A stretch of 64,000 nucleotides of DNA, from NCBI RefSeq assembly GCF_018618755.1, contig NZ_JACSMR010000003.1, positions 62,001 through 126,000 of the forward strand. The letters are read 5' to 3'. The translations under genes were made by a program, and so were the position numbers. Source of the stretch: Exiguobacterium sp. s193 (lineage in GTDB: Bacteria > Bacillota > Bacilli > Exiguobacteriales > Exiguobacteriaceae). Positions 34,320-43,296 of this stretch are shown one piece after another (the first letter of the stretch is position 1; every line of letters starts with the position of its first letter). A model generated the notes under the pieces. It ran no database searches. It worked only from the letters and a program-made list of their open reading frames with translations, and was not told the origin of the DNA.

Positions 34320-35324
34320 ATGGATAGTCTGTTTATCATCACCGCCATAATCGTCATTCTCGCACTTAGCTTTGATTTCATTAATGGTTTCCACGATACA
34401 GCGAACTCGATTGCGACTTCGGTGTCGACTCGTGCTTTGAAACCACGTCACGCCATCATTCTTGCCGCGACGATGAACTTTTTAGGTGCCATTACGTTTA
34501 CTGGTGTAGCTAAAACAATTTCCGGTGATATCGTCGACCCTTCGACACTTGAACACGGAAGTTATGTCGTCATTGCCGCCTTACTTTCTGCCATCGCCTG
34601 GAACCTTTTGACATGGTACTTCGGTATTCCGTCTAGTTCTTCGCATACGTTGATTGGTTCGATTGCCGGTGCTGCGGTTGCTTCTGTTGGATTCGGTGGC
34701 ATTGAAACAAAAGGCTTCTTAAAAATCGTCCAAGCCTTATTGATTTCGCCGATTCTTGCGTTTACGCTCGGTTTTCTCGTCTACGGAATCTTTAAAGTAG
34801 TTTTCAAAAAAGGGAATTTGGCGAAGACGAATCGTCGCTTCCGTCATATGCAGATTGCGACTGCAGCCCTTCAATCGTATACACACGGAACGAACGATGC
34901 GCAAAAAGCGATGGGGATCATTACCCTCGCCTTGATTTCTTCCGGTTTCCAGACCGATCATGATGTTGCCCTTTGGGTAAAACTCTCTTGTGCCATCGCG
35001 ATGGGACTCGGGACATCTGTCGGTGGATGGCGGATCATCAAAACCGTTGGTGGTCAAATCATGAAAATCCGTCCGGTCAATGGGGTTGCTGCTGACTTGA
35101 CGTCCGCTGCCATCATCTTTGGTGCGACGGCCATTCATCTTCCTGTATCAACAACACACGTCATTTCTTCTGCCATCATGGGTGTCGGAACATCACACCG
35201 CAAAAAAGGCGTTAAATGGGGAACGGCTAAACGGATGTTGATTACATGGGTCATCACATTGCCGATTTCGATGGCACTTGCTGCCTTGTTGTATAAGATT
35301 CTTGAGTTTCTTTTCATTAAATAA
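34320..35324 (+). CDS. pit: Low-affinity inorganic phosphate transporter
   Basis: The 334-residue membrane protein has two inverted repeats. Each starts with a conserved unit: FDFINGFHDTANSIATSVSTR near the N-terminus and SYTHGTNDAQKAMGIITL in the second half, as in PiT symporters that import metal-phosphate with H+ or Na+. The size is typical of the short bacterial form. GTGAGGAG lies before the ATG. A terminator follows. Confidence 0.95.
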   Translation: MDSLFIITAIIVILALSFDFINGFHDTANSIATSVSTRALKPRHAIILAATMNFLGAITFTGVAKTISGDIVDPSTLEHGSYVVIAALLSAIAWNLLTWYFGIPSSSSHTLIGSIAGAAVASVGFGGIETKGFLKIVQALLISPILAFTLGFLVYGIFKVVFKKGNLAKTNRRFRHMQIATAALQSYTHGTNDAQKAMGIITLALISSGFQTDHDVALWVKLSCAIAMGLGTSVGGWRIIKTVGGQIMKIRPVNGVAADLTSAAIIFGATAIHLPVSTTHVISSAIMGVGTSHRKKGVKWGTAKRMLITWVITLPISMALAALLYKILEFLFIK

Positions 35325-35328
35325 TCTC

Positions 35329-35361
35329 AACCCCCACTCGTTCATCCGAGATGGGGGTTTT
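35329..35361 (+). terminator. Rho-independent terminator after pit
   Basis: AACCCCC...CTCG / CGAG...GGGGGTTTT stem-loop. Confidence 0.8.
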
Positions 35362-35377
35362 GCTTACACTCGACAAG

Positions 35378-35405
35378 TTGCCGCAGTTGTCGCCTTGTCT
35401 ATAAT
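35378..35405 (+). promoter_or_regulatory. Sigma-A promoter of pdxK
   Basis: TTGCCG (35378-35383), 16-nt spacer, perfect TATAAT (35400-35405). An alternative reading is TTGTCG with TATGAT slightly downstream. Confidence 0.65.
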
Positions 35406-35456
35406 TCGCTATGATGATGGAAAGAAGTATCGCTAATTTATTAGGAGGAATTCCAA

Positions 35457-36272
35457 ATGACAAAACGTAAAGCATTAACGATTGCTGGTTCTGACACGAG
35501 TGGTGGAGCTGGTATTCAAGCAGACTTAAAAACGTTCCAAGAACTTGAAGTCTATGGCATGAACGCACTGACGGTCATCGTCGCGCAAGACCCTGATCAT
35601 GCTTGGCACCATGCAGTCTATCCAATCGATGCAGAACTCGTCCGGACACAAATCCATACGGTCCTCGGAGGAATCGGTGTCGACGCGATGAAGACGGGGA
35701 TGCTCCCGACTGTCGAAATCATTGAAGTCATTGCTGATAAAATCAAAGCATCCGGCGTTAAAAACGTCGTCATCGATCCGGTCATGGTCTGTAAGGGTGA
35801 AGATGAAGTCCTCAACCCAGACACAGCGAATGCCTTACGCGACATTTTGACACCGCTCGCGACAGTCGTCACACCAAACGTTTTCGAAGCGGGACAATTG
35901 TCTGGTCTTGGAAAAACACCTTCGACGATTGACGAGATGAAACTTGCAGCAGCACGGATTCATGAAAAAGGTGCACAATATGTCCTCGTCAAAGGTGGCA
36001 GCAAGATTGATCACCCACGAGCAGTTGACGTGCTTTATGATGGAAAAGAGTTTATCCTAATTGAGGATGAACGCATTGAGACACCATATACGCACGGGGC
36101 AGGATGTACGTATTCTGCAGCGATTACAGCAGAACTCGCTAAAGGCGCTTCAGTCGAAGAAGCCGTTCGAACTGCTAAATCGTTTATCACAGCGGCGATT
36201 CGTAACTCATTCCGTTTGAATGAATACGTCGGCCCGACTGATCATGCTGCACATCGTACAGTTAAGTCTTAA
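35457..36272 (+). CDS. pdxK: Pyridoxal/pyridoxine kinase of the ThiD family (PdxK)
   Basis: The 271-residue kinase phosphorylates the 5'-hydroxymethyl of vitamin B6 forms and, in B. subtilis, also hydroxymethylpyrimidine. The N-terminus ALTIAGSDTSGGAGIQADLK binds substrate and THGAGCTYSAAITAELAKG is the ATP/anion hole with the Cys of this subclass. MVCKGEDEVL rather than the ThiD VMxxKSG motif argues for PdxK. GGAGGAA lies 7 nt before the ATG. It is a single gene with its own promoter and terminator. Confidence 0.85.
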   Translation: MTKRKALTIAGSDTSGGAGIQADLKTFQELEVYGMNALTVIVAQDPDHAWHHAVYPIDAELVRTQIHTVLGGIGVDAMKTGMLPTVEIIEVIADKIKASGVKNVVIDPVMVCKGEDEVLNPDTANALRDILTPLATVVTPNVFEAGQLSGLGKTPSTIDEMKLAAARIHEKGAQYVLVKGGSKIDHPRAVDVLYDGKEFILIEDERIETPYTHGAGCTYSAAITAELAKGASVEEAVRTAKSFITAAIRNSFRLNEYVGPTDHAAHRTVKS

Positions 36273-36280
36273 CACGTTCA

Positions 36281-36312
36281 GGAAGTCCGCGCAGTGATTC
36301 GCGGGCTTCTTT
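36281..36312 (+). terminator. Terminator after pdxK
   Basis: GAAGtCCGCG / CGCGGgCTTC stem followed by TTTCTG. Confidence 0.65.
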
Positions 36313-36336
36313 CTGTATTCGAAGGGAGAGATACCA

Positions 36337-36702
36337 TTGCAAACACTTGATTTAAAGGTCGTCCAACAGTACATTGACGATCATGCGAACACACCACTTT
36401 ACGTCCACGTCGAAACAACGAACGGTGCGTATGCGACGCACCAAGATCCGACGTTCCATAGTGCGGGGATGTTCTTCCGCAACGCGGAAATCACATACGA
36501 ACGCGGTTTGATCACAGGAAACGGTCCATACCGGATTGGTCTTAAACTTGCCCACGGGTGGTTGTACGGTGAAGGATTAACCGATTATGAGTTTGCGGGA
36601 GACCAACTCTTGATCGCAGGACATGATATCGAAGGTCGTCTCGCGATTGCTTTTGAACTCAGCCCGACACCATTCGCCCAAGGCGCAGAGGAGGTAGAAT
36701 GA
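36337..36702 (+). CDS. yojF: YojF family protein (DUF1806)
   Basis: A 121-residue protein of unknown biochemical function that is almost always encoded next to bshB2, as here. It is probably beta-rich (VHVETTNGAYATHQD, ITYERGLITGNGPYRIGLKL). The start is TTG at 36337 with GAAGGGAGAG ending 6 nt upstream; no ATG lies nearby. The stop overlaps the bshB2 start, so the two are co-translated and probably work together. Confidence 0.85.
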   Translation: MQTLDLKVVQQYIDDHANTPLYVHVETTNGAYATHQDPTFHSAGMFFRNAEITYERGLITGNGPYRIGLKLAHGWLYGEGLTDYEFAGDQLLIAGHDIEGRLAIAFELSPTPFAQGAEEVE

Positions 36703-37358
36703 TGGCTTACAATGAACACGATCACCTGCTCGTCATCTTCCCTCACCCGGACGATGAAGCATTCAGCTCAGCCGGGACAATCATCGAGCATGCAACGAAC
36801 CGCGGACCTGTCACGTACGCCTGTTTGACGCTCGGTGAAATGGGACGCAACATGGGACGCCCCGTCTTTACGAACCGGGAACAACTTGCGACAATCCGCA
36901 AACGTGAATTGATCGCAGCAGCTGAAAAAATGCAGATTACCGATCTTCAAATGTGGGGATTACGGGATAAGACAGTCGAATTCGAAGATGAAGCAGCTCT
37001 CGCTGAACGGATTGGACAGTTGATTGAAAAAACACGTCCCACACGCGTCATTTCATTTTATCCGGGCTATGCCGTCCACCCGGACCATGAAGCAACAGCA
37101 CGTGCTGTCGTTCGTGCCCTTCGCGCAATCGACGAAGCCGATCGTCCTGAATTTCTTGCCGTCGCTTTTGCGAACAACACAAAAGATGAGCTTGGCGAAG
37201 GGACGTTCATTCATGACGTCAGTGCATATACCGATCAAAAAGTTGCTGCCCTTGAAGCCCACGCTTCTCAAACAGGTGGACTGATGAAGGTCATTTCGGA
37301 AGACTCGAACATCCGGGACCTCCTTGTTAAAGAACGCTACTACCACTATCCATTATGA
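36699..37358 (+). CDS. bshB2: Bacillithiol biosynthesis deacetylase BshB2
   Basis: The 219-residue PIG-L/LmbE-type zinc deacetylase removes acetate from GlcNAc-malate in bacillithiol synthesis. The zinc motif PHPDDEA is near the N-terminus and VHPDHEATARA supplies the third ligand. The start overlaps yojF (ATGATG at 36699). BshA and BshC are not in the window. The presence of bacillithiol synthesis fits a Bacilli host. Confidence 0.9.
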   Translation: MMAYNEHDHLLVIFPHPDDEAFSSAGTIIEHATNRGPVTYACLTLGEMGRNMGRPVFTNREQLATIRKRELIAAAEKMQITDLQMWGLRDKTVEFEDEAALAERIGQLIEKTRPTRVISFYPGYAVHPDHEATARAVVRALRAIDEADRPEFLAVAFANNTKDELGEGTFIHDVSAYTDQKVAALEAHASQTGGLMKVISEDSNIRDLLVKERYYHYPL

Positions 37359-37362
37359 TGAA

Positions 37363-37403
37363 GAACCTCGAAACGACCCCGACGTCGTTCGAGGTTTTTT
37401 TTC
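37363..37403 (+). terminator. Rho-independent terminator after bshB2
   Basis: AACCTCGAA..CGAC / GTCG..CGAGGTT stem with T8. Confidence 0.85.
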
Positions 37404-37406
37404 GTA

Positions 37407-37484
37407 GAACAAAAGATTCGCACGACTCAAGACGCTGACTCTGCGCGCTTTTCCCTGCAGGCGTCACAGGAGGGTGAATCTTTT
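37407..37484 (+). other. Long nested stem-loop of unknown role
   Basis: CAAAAGATTC near 37409 pairs with GAATCTTTTG near 37475, and inside it GACGC...CTGC pairs with GCAG-GCGTC. It lies between the bshB2 terminator and the preQ1 riboswitch, with no gene. It is neither a T-tailed terminator nor a known riboswitch by eye. Confidence 0.5.
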
Positions 37485-37564
37485 GAAACCCGCAACGATC
37501 GACGTGAGAAACAGTCGACTTTTCTTTGCCCGTCTGCTAGTGTGAATAGTTGAGACTGTGTCTC

Positions 37565-37600
37565 CGGAGTTCGTAACCTCCTCCGTCACAAAAACTAGGA
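37565..37600 (+). ncRNA. preQ1-I riboswitch
   Basis: P1 stem CGGAG (37565-37569) / CTCCG (37581-37585) encloses TTCGTAACCTC, followed by the A-rich tail CACAAAAACTAGGA. This is the compact preQ1 class I layout, in which the AAAAACTA tail folds back into the loop when preQ1 binds. The tail includes AGGA just ahead of GGAAG (37603-37607), so binding probably hides the queC ribosome site. Confidence 0.85.
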
Positions 37601-37615
37601 ATGGAAGTGTAAACT

Positions 37616-38284
37616 ATGAAAAATGAACGTGCTCTTGTCGTCTTCAGCGGCGGCCAAGACTCGACGACTTGTCTGTTTCAGGCACTCGCGAACTATTCCG
37701 AAGTCGAAGTCGTTACCTTCAACTACGGACAGCGTCATGCCGAGGAACTCGAAGTCGCGCGAACGATCGCAGCGGAACTTGGTGTCAAACACCATGAGCT
37801 CGATCTGTCACTCCTCAGTCAACTCACAAGCAATTCGTTGACCGATCACACTCAACAAATCACGACGAACGAAGATGGACTCCCTTCTACATTCGTAGAT
37901 GGCCGAAACCACCTGTTCTTATCTTTCGCAGCCGTCCTTGCTAAGGGACGTGGCATCCGCCATATCATCACGGGTGTATGCGAAACCGATTTTTCCGGAT
38001 ACCCGGATTGCCGTGACTCCTTCATCAAGTCACTTAACGTGACACTCAACCTCGCGATGGATTATCCATTCGTCATTCACACGCCACTGATGTGGCTCGA
38101 TAAAAAAGAAACATGGGCGCTAGCCGATTCGCTAGATGCTTTTGATTTCGTCCGTGAACGGACACTTACGTGTTACAACGGCATTATCGGAGATGGTTGC
38201 GGCGACTGCCCAGCTTGTGAATTACGGAAAAAAGGCTTAGACGCCTACATCGAGGAGGGAACTACCCATGAAATTCAACTATGA
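37616..38284 (+). CDS. queC: 7-cyano-7-deazaguanine synthase
   Basis: The 222-residue ATP-dependent enzyme converts carboxydeazaguanine to preQ0. The PP-loop [13 protein letters not shown] is at the N-terminus, and a zinc site with four Cys at the C-terminus ([18 protein letters not shown]). It leads the queCDEF operon under preQ1 riboswitch control and overlaps queD by 17 bp. Confidence 0.95.
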   Translation: MKNERALVVFSGGQDSTTCLFQALANYSEVEVVTFNYGQRHAEELEVARTIAAELGVKHHELDLSLLSQLTSNSLTDHTQQITTNEDGLPSTFVDGRNHLFLSFAAVLAKGRGIRHIITGVCETDFSGYPDCRDSFIKSLNVTLNLAMDYPFVIHTPLMWLDKKETWALADSLDAFDFVRERTLTCYNGIIGDGCGDCPACELRKKGLDAYIEEGTTHEIQL

Positions 38285-38723
38285 AGCCCCTGAAACTGTC
38301 GAGCGCCCGACCGGCGACTCGCTCATCTATACAAAATCACGCGTCATGATCGTCAAAAAATTGACGTTTGATGCTGCCCATCACCTGTATGACTACGATG
38401 GAAAATGTCGTGCCTTACACGGTCATACGTATCACGTCGATCTCGGAATCAGTGGATTCCTGGACCACCGCGGGATGACACTCGACTTCGGTGATCTGAA
38501 AAAAATCTTCAAAGAACATCTCGAACCGTTGCTCGATCACCGTTATTTAAACGAATCGCTCCCATATATGAATACGACGGCTGAAAACATGTCGGCATGG
38601 ATTTTTGAAACGCTCGGACAGCATCTACCGGACGAACGTGGTCTTCGTGTCGAATTCGTCAAATTATATGAGACACCGACTGCATTCGCTGAAGTCCGTC
38701 GCGAATGGATGAATGAAGCATGA
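38268..38723 (+). CDS. queD: 6-carboxy-5,6,7,8-tetrahydropterin synthase
   Basis: The 151-residue T-fold enzyme makes carboxytetrahydropterin from dihydroneopterin triphosphate. Zinc-binding His residues lie in FDAAHHL and HGHTYHV, and the catalytic Cys in [17 protein letters not shown] inside the end of queC drives its ATG. The stop overlaps queE by 4 bp (ATGA). Confidence 0.95.
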   Translation: MKFNYEAPETVERPTGDSLIYTKSRVMIVKKLTFDAAHHLYDYDGKCRALHGHTYHVDLGISGFLDHRGMTLDFGDLKKIFKEHLEPLLDHRYLNESLPYMNTTAENMSAWIFETLGQHLPDERGLRVEFVKLYETPTAFAEVRREWMNEA

Positions 38724-39436
38724 GCCAACTGAAAAAAACACCAAAGATTCCCGTTCTTGAAATTTTTGGTCCAACGTTCCAAGGAGAAGGTCGTTCGATC
38801 GGACAAAAAACAATGTTCGTCCGGACAGGCGGATGCGACTATTCATGCGCCTGGTGTGATTCTGCCTTTACCTGGGACGGATCAGAAAAACCAGATCTTT
38901 TGACGGCAGAAGATATCCTGACGCGTCTCGATGCGCTCGGTTCGTATGGGCACGTGACGATTTCCGGGGGGAATCCGTTGCTCCACACATCGATCGGTAC
39001 GCTCGTCGACGCCTTGAAGGCACGTGGCATCACGATGTCCGTCGAAACACAAGGTTCGTATTGGCAAAACTGGTTACTCGATATCGAAGACGTCACCATC
39101 AGTCCGAAGCCGCCGTCAAGCGGCATGACGGTCGATTACGATCGGCTCGACGTCTTCTTCAAACGACTCCCTGAACTGCAACGTGCTGTCAAAATCGTCA
39201 TCTTCGACGAAGCGGACCTCGACTTCGCAGCAGCGATTTCTGAACGATATGCGTTAAAAACACTGTATCTATCACTCGGTAATCCGGATCCGGCGGAAGA
39301 AGGCACGATTGCTCCGCGGATGTTGTCCGACTTAAAAACTTTATGGGAACGCGTCGCGCAAGATGAACGCTTTAACCATGCCCGTGTTCTACCACAACTG
39401 CACGCCCTCGTTTTCGCGAACGACCGTGGCGTTTAA
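38720..39436 (+). CDS. queE: 7-carboxy-7-deazaguanine synthase (radical SAM)
   Basis: The 238-residue radical SAM enzyme contracts carboxytetrahydropterin to the deazaguanine ring. The cluster motif is GGCDYSCAWCDSAFTWDG (CxxxCxxC) and the substrate region starts FGPTFQGEGRSIGQ. It is translated in coupling with queD; queF begins 15 bp after it. Confidence 0.95.
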   Translation: MSQLKKTPKIPVLEIFGPTFQGEGRSIGQKTMFVRTGGCDYSCAWCDSAFTWDGSEKPDLLTAEDILTRLDALGSYGHVTISGGNPLLHTSIGTLVDALKARGITMSVETQGSYWQNWLLDIEDVTISPKPPSSGMTVDYDRLDVFFKRLPELQRAVKIVIFDEADLDFAAAISERYALKTLYLSLGNPDPAEEGTIAPRMLSDLKTLWERVAQDERFNHARVLPQLHALVFANDRGV

Positions 39437-39451
39437 AAAGGAGTTCTATTC

Positions 39452-39940
39452 ATGCGTCCAGAAGATTTAAACGACTTATCTCTACTCGGTCAAAAGGCCG
39501 TCCCTTATATTTTTGAATATCAACCGGAAGTGCTCGAAGCGTTCCCGAACCGTCACCCGGAGAATGACTACTTCGTTAAGTTCAATGCACCGGAATTCAC
39601 GAGCCTTTGCCCGATCACGAATCAACCGGACTTTGCGACCATTTACATTTCGTACATTCCTGACGAAAAACTCGTCGAGTCGAAATCACTGAAGCTGTAT
39701 CTCTTCAGTTATCGCAATCACGGGGATTTCCATGAGAACTGCATCAATGTCATCGGAAAAGACCTCGTTAAGTTGATGGAGCCGCGCTACCTCGAAGTCT
39801 GGGGGAAATTCACGCCACGCGGCGGGATCTCGATCGATCCGTACTATAACTACGGAAAACCCGGCACGAAATATGAACGCATGGCGGAACACCGTTTGTT
39901 CAACCATGACCTTTATCCGGAGACAGTCGATAACCGTTAA
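39452..39940 (+). CDS. queF: NADPH-dependent 7-cyano-7-deazaguanine reductase
   Basis: The 162-residue T-fold nitrile reductase converts preQ0 to preQ1, the ligand sensed by the riboswitch at the head of this operon. The active-site Cys lies in [15 protein letters not shown], and the NADPH motif [20 protein letters not shown] follows. AAAGGAG precedes the ATG. It is the last gene before a strong terminator. Confidence 0.95.
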   Translation: MRPEDLNDLSLLGQKAVPYIFEYQPEVLEAFPNRHPENDYFVKFNAPEFTSLCPITNQPDFATIYISYIPDEKLVESKSLKLYLFSYRNHGDFHENCINVIGKDLVKLMEPRYLEVWGKFTPRGGISIDPYYNYGKPGTKYERMAEHRLFNHDLYPETVDNR

Positions 39941-39953
39941 TCTGAAATCTATT

Positions 39954-40002
39954 AAAAAGCCGAATTCCTGACGTGACCATTTCACGGGAATTCGGCTTTT
40001 CT
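39954..40002. terminator. Bidirectional terminator after queF
   Basis: AAAAGCCGAATTCC / GGAATTCGGCTTTT long stem with an inner CGTGA/TCACG pair; serves queF and the convergent XRE gene. Confidence 0.9.
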
Positions 40003-40027
40003 ATTTATATTTTTTTGTGTATGGACG

Positions 40028-40312
40028 TCAGCTCGACGGCAAGTCAACGATTTTTTGTCGTTCCATCTGCGCATGAATCGCTTCCGCTGACCAAATATGT
40101 CGTAGGAGATGCTCGTAAGGAACGCCTAACGCTTTTGCTAACCGATCAATCATCGAAGTGGACGGATGGGCGATGCTTGCTTCGATTCGCTGAATCATCT
40201 CTCGTGTCGTCTCCGTCATCGTCGCAAGTTGTTCTTGGTCGATGTTTTGTCGCTCACGTAATGTTTGGATACGTTCTCCATAATTCGTAAGAGGTATCAT
40301 CGCTTGATTCAT
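40028..40312 (-). CDS. XRE-type helix-turn-helix DNA-binding protein
   Basis: A 94-residue protein consisting almost entirely of one Cro/CI helix-turn-helix (GERIQTLRERQNIDQEQLATMTETTREMIQRIEASIAHPSTS). The start at MNQAMIPL (40312) is chosen; AAAGGAG lies upstream at a rather long 12 nt. It faces away from the PTS gene and could regulate it, though the palindrome in that promoter looks like a LacI-type or CcpA site. Confidence 0.75.
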   Translation of the reverse strand: MNQAMIPLTNYGERIQTLRERQNIDQEQLATMTETTREMIQRIEASIAHPSTSMIDRLAKALGVPYEHLLRHIWSAEAIHAQMERQKIVDLPSS

Positions 40313-40493
40313 GATTTTTCTTGTCTCCTTTTTCGTCTCCGAACTACTTCTCATCGATGCTGCTTTTAGTTTATTCCCGATTTTCATTTTCGAAACACAT
40401 CTTAAACAAAAGCTTTTCAATTAATGAAACATAATTTCATTAATTTATTAAAAAAAAACTAGCTTTTTAAAAAAATATCGCTTACAATTTTAA

Positions 40494-40509
40494 ATGCAAA
40501 CGGTTGCAT
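40494..40509. promoter_or_regulatory. cre-like operator (CcpA or LacI-type)
   Basis: ATGCAAACGGTTGCAT fits the cre consensus WTGNAARCGNWWWCAW at all but one position and has perfect ATGCAA/TTGCAT arms. It lies 60 bp before the PTS gene, suggesting catabolite repression. Confidence 0.65.
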
Positions 40510-40569
40510 TAATCGCTTACATATTTGCACGATATACAGACAAAAAGACTGCTTAAGGAGTGGAGAATC

Positions 40570-42225
40570 ATGCGAAAAACAATTTCTTTCGATTTTTGGC
40601 AAAAGCTTGGGAAGGCTTTAATGGTTGTTATTGCAGTCATGCCGGCTGCAGGAATCATGATTTCAATCGGAAAATTAATCGGAATGTACGGGGGCGACAT
40701 CACCATCGTGCAAACGATTGCAAGAATCGTCGAAGACCTTGGCTGGGCGATCATTACGAATCTGCACGTCCTCTTCGCCGTTGCAATCGGCGGTTCATGG
40801 GCTAAAGAACGGGCTGGTGGTGCCTTCGCCGCATTGCTCGCGTTCATTTTAGTCAACCGCGTGACCGGTGCGATCTTCGGTGTCAATGCAACGATGCTCG
40901 CTGATCCAAAAGCAACGGTTAGTTCGTTACTCGGATCTGACTTAATCGTAAAAGATTATTTCACTTCTGTACTCGGTGCACCCGCTCTTAATATGGGCGT
41001 TTTCGTTGGGATCATTTCTGGTTTCCTTGGTGCCGTTCTCTTTAATAAATTCTATAACTTCAGCAAATTACCGGATGCACTCGCCTTTTTCAACGGGAAA
41101 CGGTTCGTCCCGTTCGTAGTCATCGGTGGTTCGGTCGTCGCAGCGTTTGTTTTATCACTCGTCTGGCCGTTCGTGCAAGGACTCTTGAATGATTTCGGCC
41201 GCTGGATCGCGACGTCACGCGACTCTGCCCCAATCATCGCCCCATTTGTTTACGGGACACTCGAACGTCTCTTACTGCCATTCGGTCTACACCATATGTT
41301 GACCGTGCCGATGAACTACACGGAACTCGGTGGAACGTATAAAATTCTGACGGGTGCTGCACAAGGCTCGACAGTGGCCGGGCAAGATCCGCTTTGGCTC
41401 GCCTGGGTGACCGATCTCGTCAACTTAAAACAGGCCGGTAACACACAAGGCTATAACGACTTACTCAACAGCGTCGTGCCTGCCCGTTTTAAAGAAGGAC
41501 AAGTCGTCACGTCACTTGCTTCTTTGATCGGTGTCGCAGTCGCAATGTATATGTCGGTCGACGAAGATAAAAAGAAAGCCTACAAACCGGTGTTCTTGTC
41601 GGCTGGTCTCGCTGTATTCTTGACAGGTGTCACGGAGCCAATCGAATTCATGTTCATGTTCATCGCACCTGTCCTGTACGTCGTCTATGCTGTCTTGACG
41701 GGTGTCGCGTTCGCACTTGCTGACGTCATGCACCTCCGGATCCATGCCTTCGGGGCGATTGAACTCTTGACCCGGATTCCATTGATCGCGAAAGCTGGTC
41801 TGATTGGTGACTTGTTACGTTTCATCGGAGTCTGTGTCTTCTTCTTCTTCCTCAACTTCTTTACGTTCCGCTTCGTCATCAAGAAGTTTAACTATGCGAC
41901 ACCAGGTCGTAACGGAAACTACCTCGATGATATCGTCGTCAAAGAGGACGGGACAAGTGAAGTCGCTGCAACTGTCGCCGCTGACGGTTCGCAAGCATCA
42001 CGCATCATCGAACTGCTCGGCGGGCAACAAAACATTGAAGACGTCGATGCCTGCATGACACGTTTACGCGTCACGGTCAAAGATGCAAGCCTCGTCGCAA
42101 AAGAACAAGACTGGAAAGCAAACGGTGCGCTCGGTCTTATCCTAAAGAATAATGGCGTGCAAGCCATCTATGGTCCGAAAGCGGATGTCCTGAAATCCGA
42201 TATCCAAGACCGGATTGGCGCATAA
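40570..42225 (+). CDS. PTS glucose/maltose-type permease, IIC-IIB fusion
   Basis: A 551-residue membrane transporter. An EIIC domain of the glucose/GlcNAc/maltose class covers about residues 1-430 (VMPAAGIMISIGKLIGM, GLHHMLTVPMNYTELGG, GVTEPIEFMFMFIAPVLY). A linker and the EIIB domain follow, with the phosphorylated Cys in EDVDACMTRLRV near residue 495. No EIIA domain is present, so it must borrow one. The sugar is not certain; maltose or another glucoside is possible. AAGGAGTGGAG precedes ATG 40570, with a cre-like site upstream. Confidence 0.85.
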   Translation: MRKTISFDFWQKLGKALMVVIAVMPAAGIMISIGKLIGMYGGDITIVQTIARIVEDLGWAIITNLHVLFAVAIGGSWAKERAGGAFAALLAFILVNRVTGAIFGVNATMLADPKATVSSLLGSDLIVKDYFTSVLGAPALNMGVFVGIISGFLGAVLFNKFYNFSKLPDALAFFNGKRFVPFVVIGGSVVAAFVLSLVWPFVQGLLNDFGRWIATSRDSAPIIAPFVYGTLERLLLPFGLHHMLTVPMNYTELGGTYKILTGAAQGSTVAGQDPLWLAWVTDLVNLKQAGNTQGYNDLLNSVVPARFKEGQVVTSLASLIGVAVAMYMSVDEDKKKAYKPVFLSAGLAVFLTGVTEPIEFMFMFIAPVLYVVYAVLTGVAFALADVMHLRIHAFGAIELLTRIPLIAKAGLIGDLLRFIGVCVFFFFLNFFTFRFVIKKFNYATPGRNGNYLDDIVVKEDGTSEVAATVAADGSQASRIIELLGGQQNIEDVDACMTRLRVTVKDASLVAKEQDWKANGALGLILKNNGVQAIYGPKADVLKSDIQDRIGA

Positions 42226-42248
42226 ACCAGATGAATTAGGGTAAACAA

Positions 42249-42289
42249 AGAAAGGTGGGGCTCATTCATGAGTTTCACCTTTCTTTATT
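42249..42289 (+). terminator. Terminator between the PTS and nuclease-like genes
   Basis: AAAGGTG...TCAT / ATGA...CACCTTT stem with a TTTATTT tail. Confidence 0.65.
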
Positions 42290-42317
42290 TAGAATCAGCA
42301 ATCAGGAGGAACGACAA

Positions 42318-43121
42318 ATGCGCCTACTCACACTCAATTGCCATTCCTGGCAAGAAGAACAACAGCTCGAAAAGCTCAATCAGATCGTGGCCCAAATCAT
42401 CCAACAGGATTATGATGTCGTCGCCTTACAAGAAGTGAGCCAACTAATGGATACACCGATCGTCCATGGTGAAATCCGTGAAGATAATTTTGTCTATCTG
42501 ATTCAACAGACACTCAAAGAACGTGGACATGACTATGAATTCGTCTGGGATTTCTCGCACATCGGATACGATGCGTACGAAGAGGGGCTCGCCCTCTTGA
42601 CGAAACATCCGATTTTGAAATCCGATTCCTACTATATCAGCCGAAGCCAAGATACGATGGACTGGAAGTCACGAAAAATCGTCCGTGCGACAATCGACGT
42701 CGACGGCACACAAATTACGTTCAATTCCTGTCACCTCGGGTGGTGGGAAGATGCCGAAGAACCGTTCAGCGAGCAGTTCAATCACTTGATTGCCCGGATG
42801 GATCCGCTTGAATGGACCCTCTTCTTAGGCGACTTCAACAACGATGCCTTCGAGCGTGAGACCGGTTACGACTACATGGTTGAACGGGGTCTCCATGATC
42901 TGTTCCTTCTGGCGGAAGAGACGGTTGGTGTCGAGACCGTCGAAGGAAAGATTGACGGTTGGGAAGAGAACCAGCACGGCTTACGGATCGATTTAGTGCT
43001 CTCGAATCGCAAAATTGATGTCGCACGGGTCGGTGTCACGTTTGACGGCGTACTGGCGCCGATCGTTTCCGATCATTTCGGCGTCGAAGTCGATATCGCG
43101 ATTCAAAAAGATCCAACCTGA
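42318..43121 (+). CDS. Endonuclease/exonuclease/phosphatase (EEP) family protein
   Basis: The 267-residue metal-dependent hydrolase has the EEP fold motifs: LTLNCHSW, VVALQEVSQL (metal Glu), NSCHLGWW, FLGDFNND and the final SDHFGVEVD with catalytic His. Relatives cut DNA, RNA, sphingomyelin or phosphate esters; its substrate is unknown. No signal peptide is seen, so it acts in the cytoplasm. CAGGAGGA precedes ATG 42318. It follows the PTS gene after a hairpin and may be read through from it. Confidence 0.8.
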   Translation: MRLLTLNCHSWQEEQQLEKLNQIVAQIIQQDYDVVALQEVSQLMDTPIVHGEIREDNFVYLIQQTLKERGHDYEFVWDFSHIGYDAYEEGLALLTKHPILKSDSYYISRSQDTMDWKSRKIVRATIDVDGTQITFNSCHLGWWEDAEEPFSEQFNHLIARMDPLEWTLFLGDFNNDAFERETGYDYMVERGLHDLFLLAEETVGVETVEGKIDGWEENQHGLRIDLVLSNRKIDVARVGVTFDGVLAPIVSDHFGVEVDIAIQKDPT

Positions 43122-43124
43122 CTG

Positions 43125-43154
43125 TTGACAACGCTTTCTTTTTTACTTTATGAT
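43125..43154 (+). promoter_or_regulatory. Promoter with overlapping cre site, sucrose-type operon
   Basis: TTGACA (43125-43130), 18-nt spacer, TATGAT (43149-43154). The -35 box is embedded in TTGACAACGCTTTCTT (43125-43140), a 14/16 match to the cre consensus, suggesting CcpA repression. Confidence 0.75.
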
Positions 43155-43176
43155 AAAGCCAACAAGCAAATAGTGC

Positions 43177-43252
43177 GGATTGTGACAGTACGGCTGGCAA
43201 GACCGATGCAACACCTAGAACGTTTAGGTGTTGTTCGGTCTTGCCTTTTTTT
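43177..43252 (+). promoter_or_regulatory. RAT antiterminator element overlapping an intrinsic terminator
   Basis: GGATTGTGACAGTACGGC (43177-43194) continuing through GGCAAGACC (43196-43204) matches the ribonucleic antiterminator bound by SacT/SacY/LicT proteins. Its 3' part is the left arm of a strong terminator: GGCAAGACCGA / CGGTCTTGCC with an inner CAACACCTA/TAGGTGTTG stem and T7 ending at about 43252. The two structures exclude each other. The antiterminator protein is encoded downstream in the operon. Confidence 0.9.
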
Positions 43253-43296
43253 GTGGACTGACCAGTCGCACGCCTTTCCTAGAAGGAGGAATTCAA

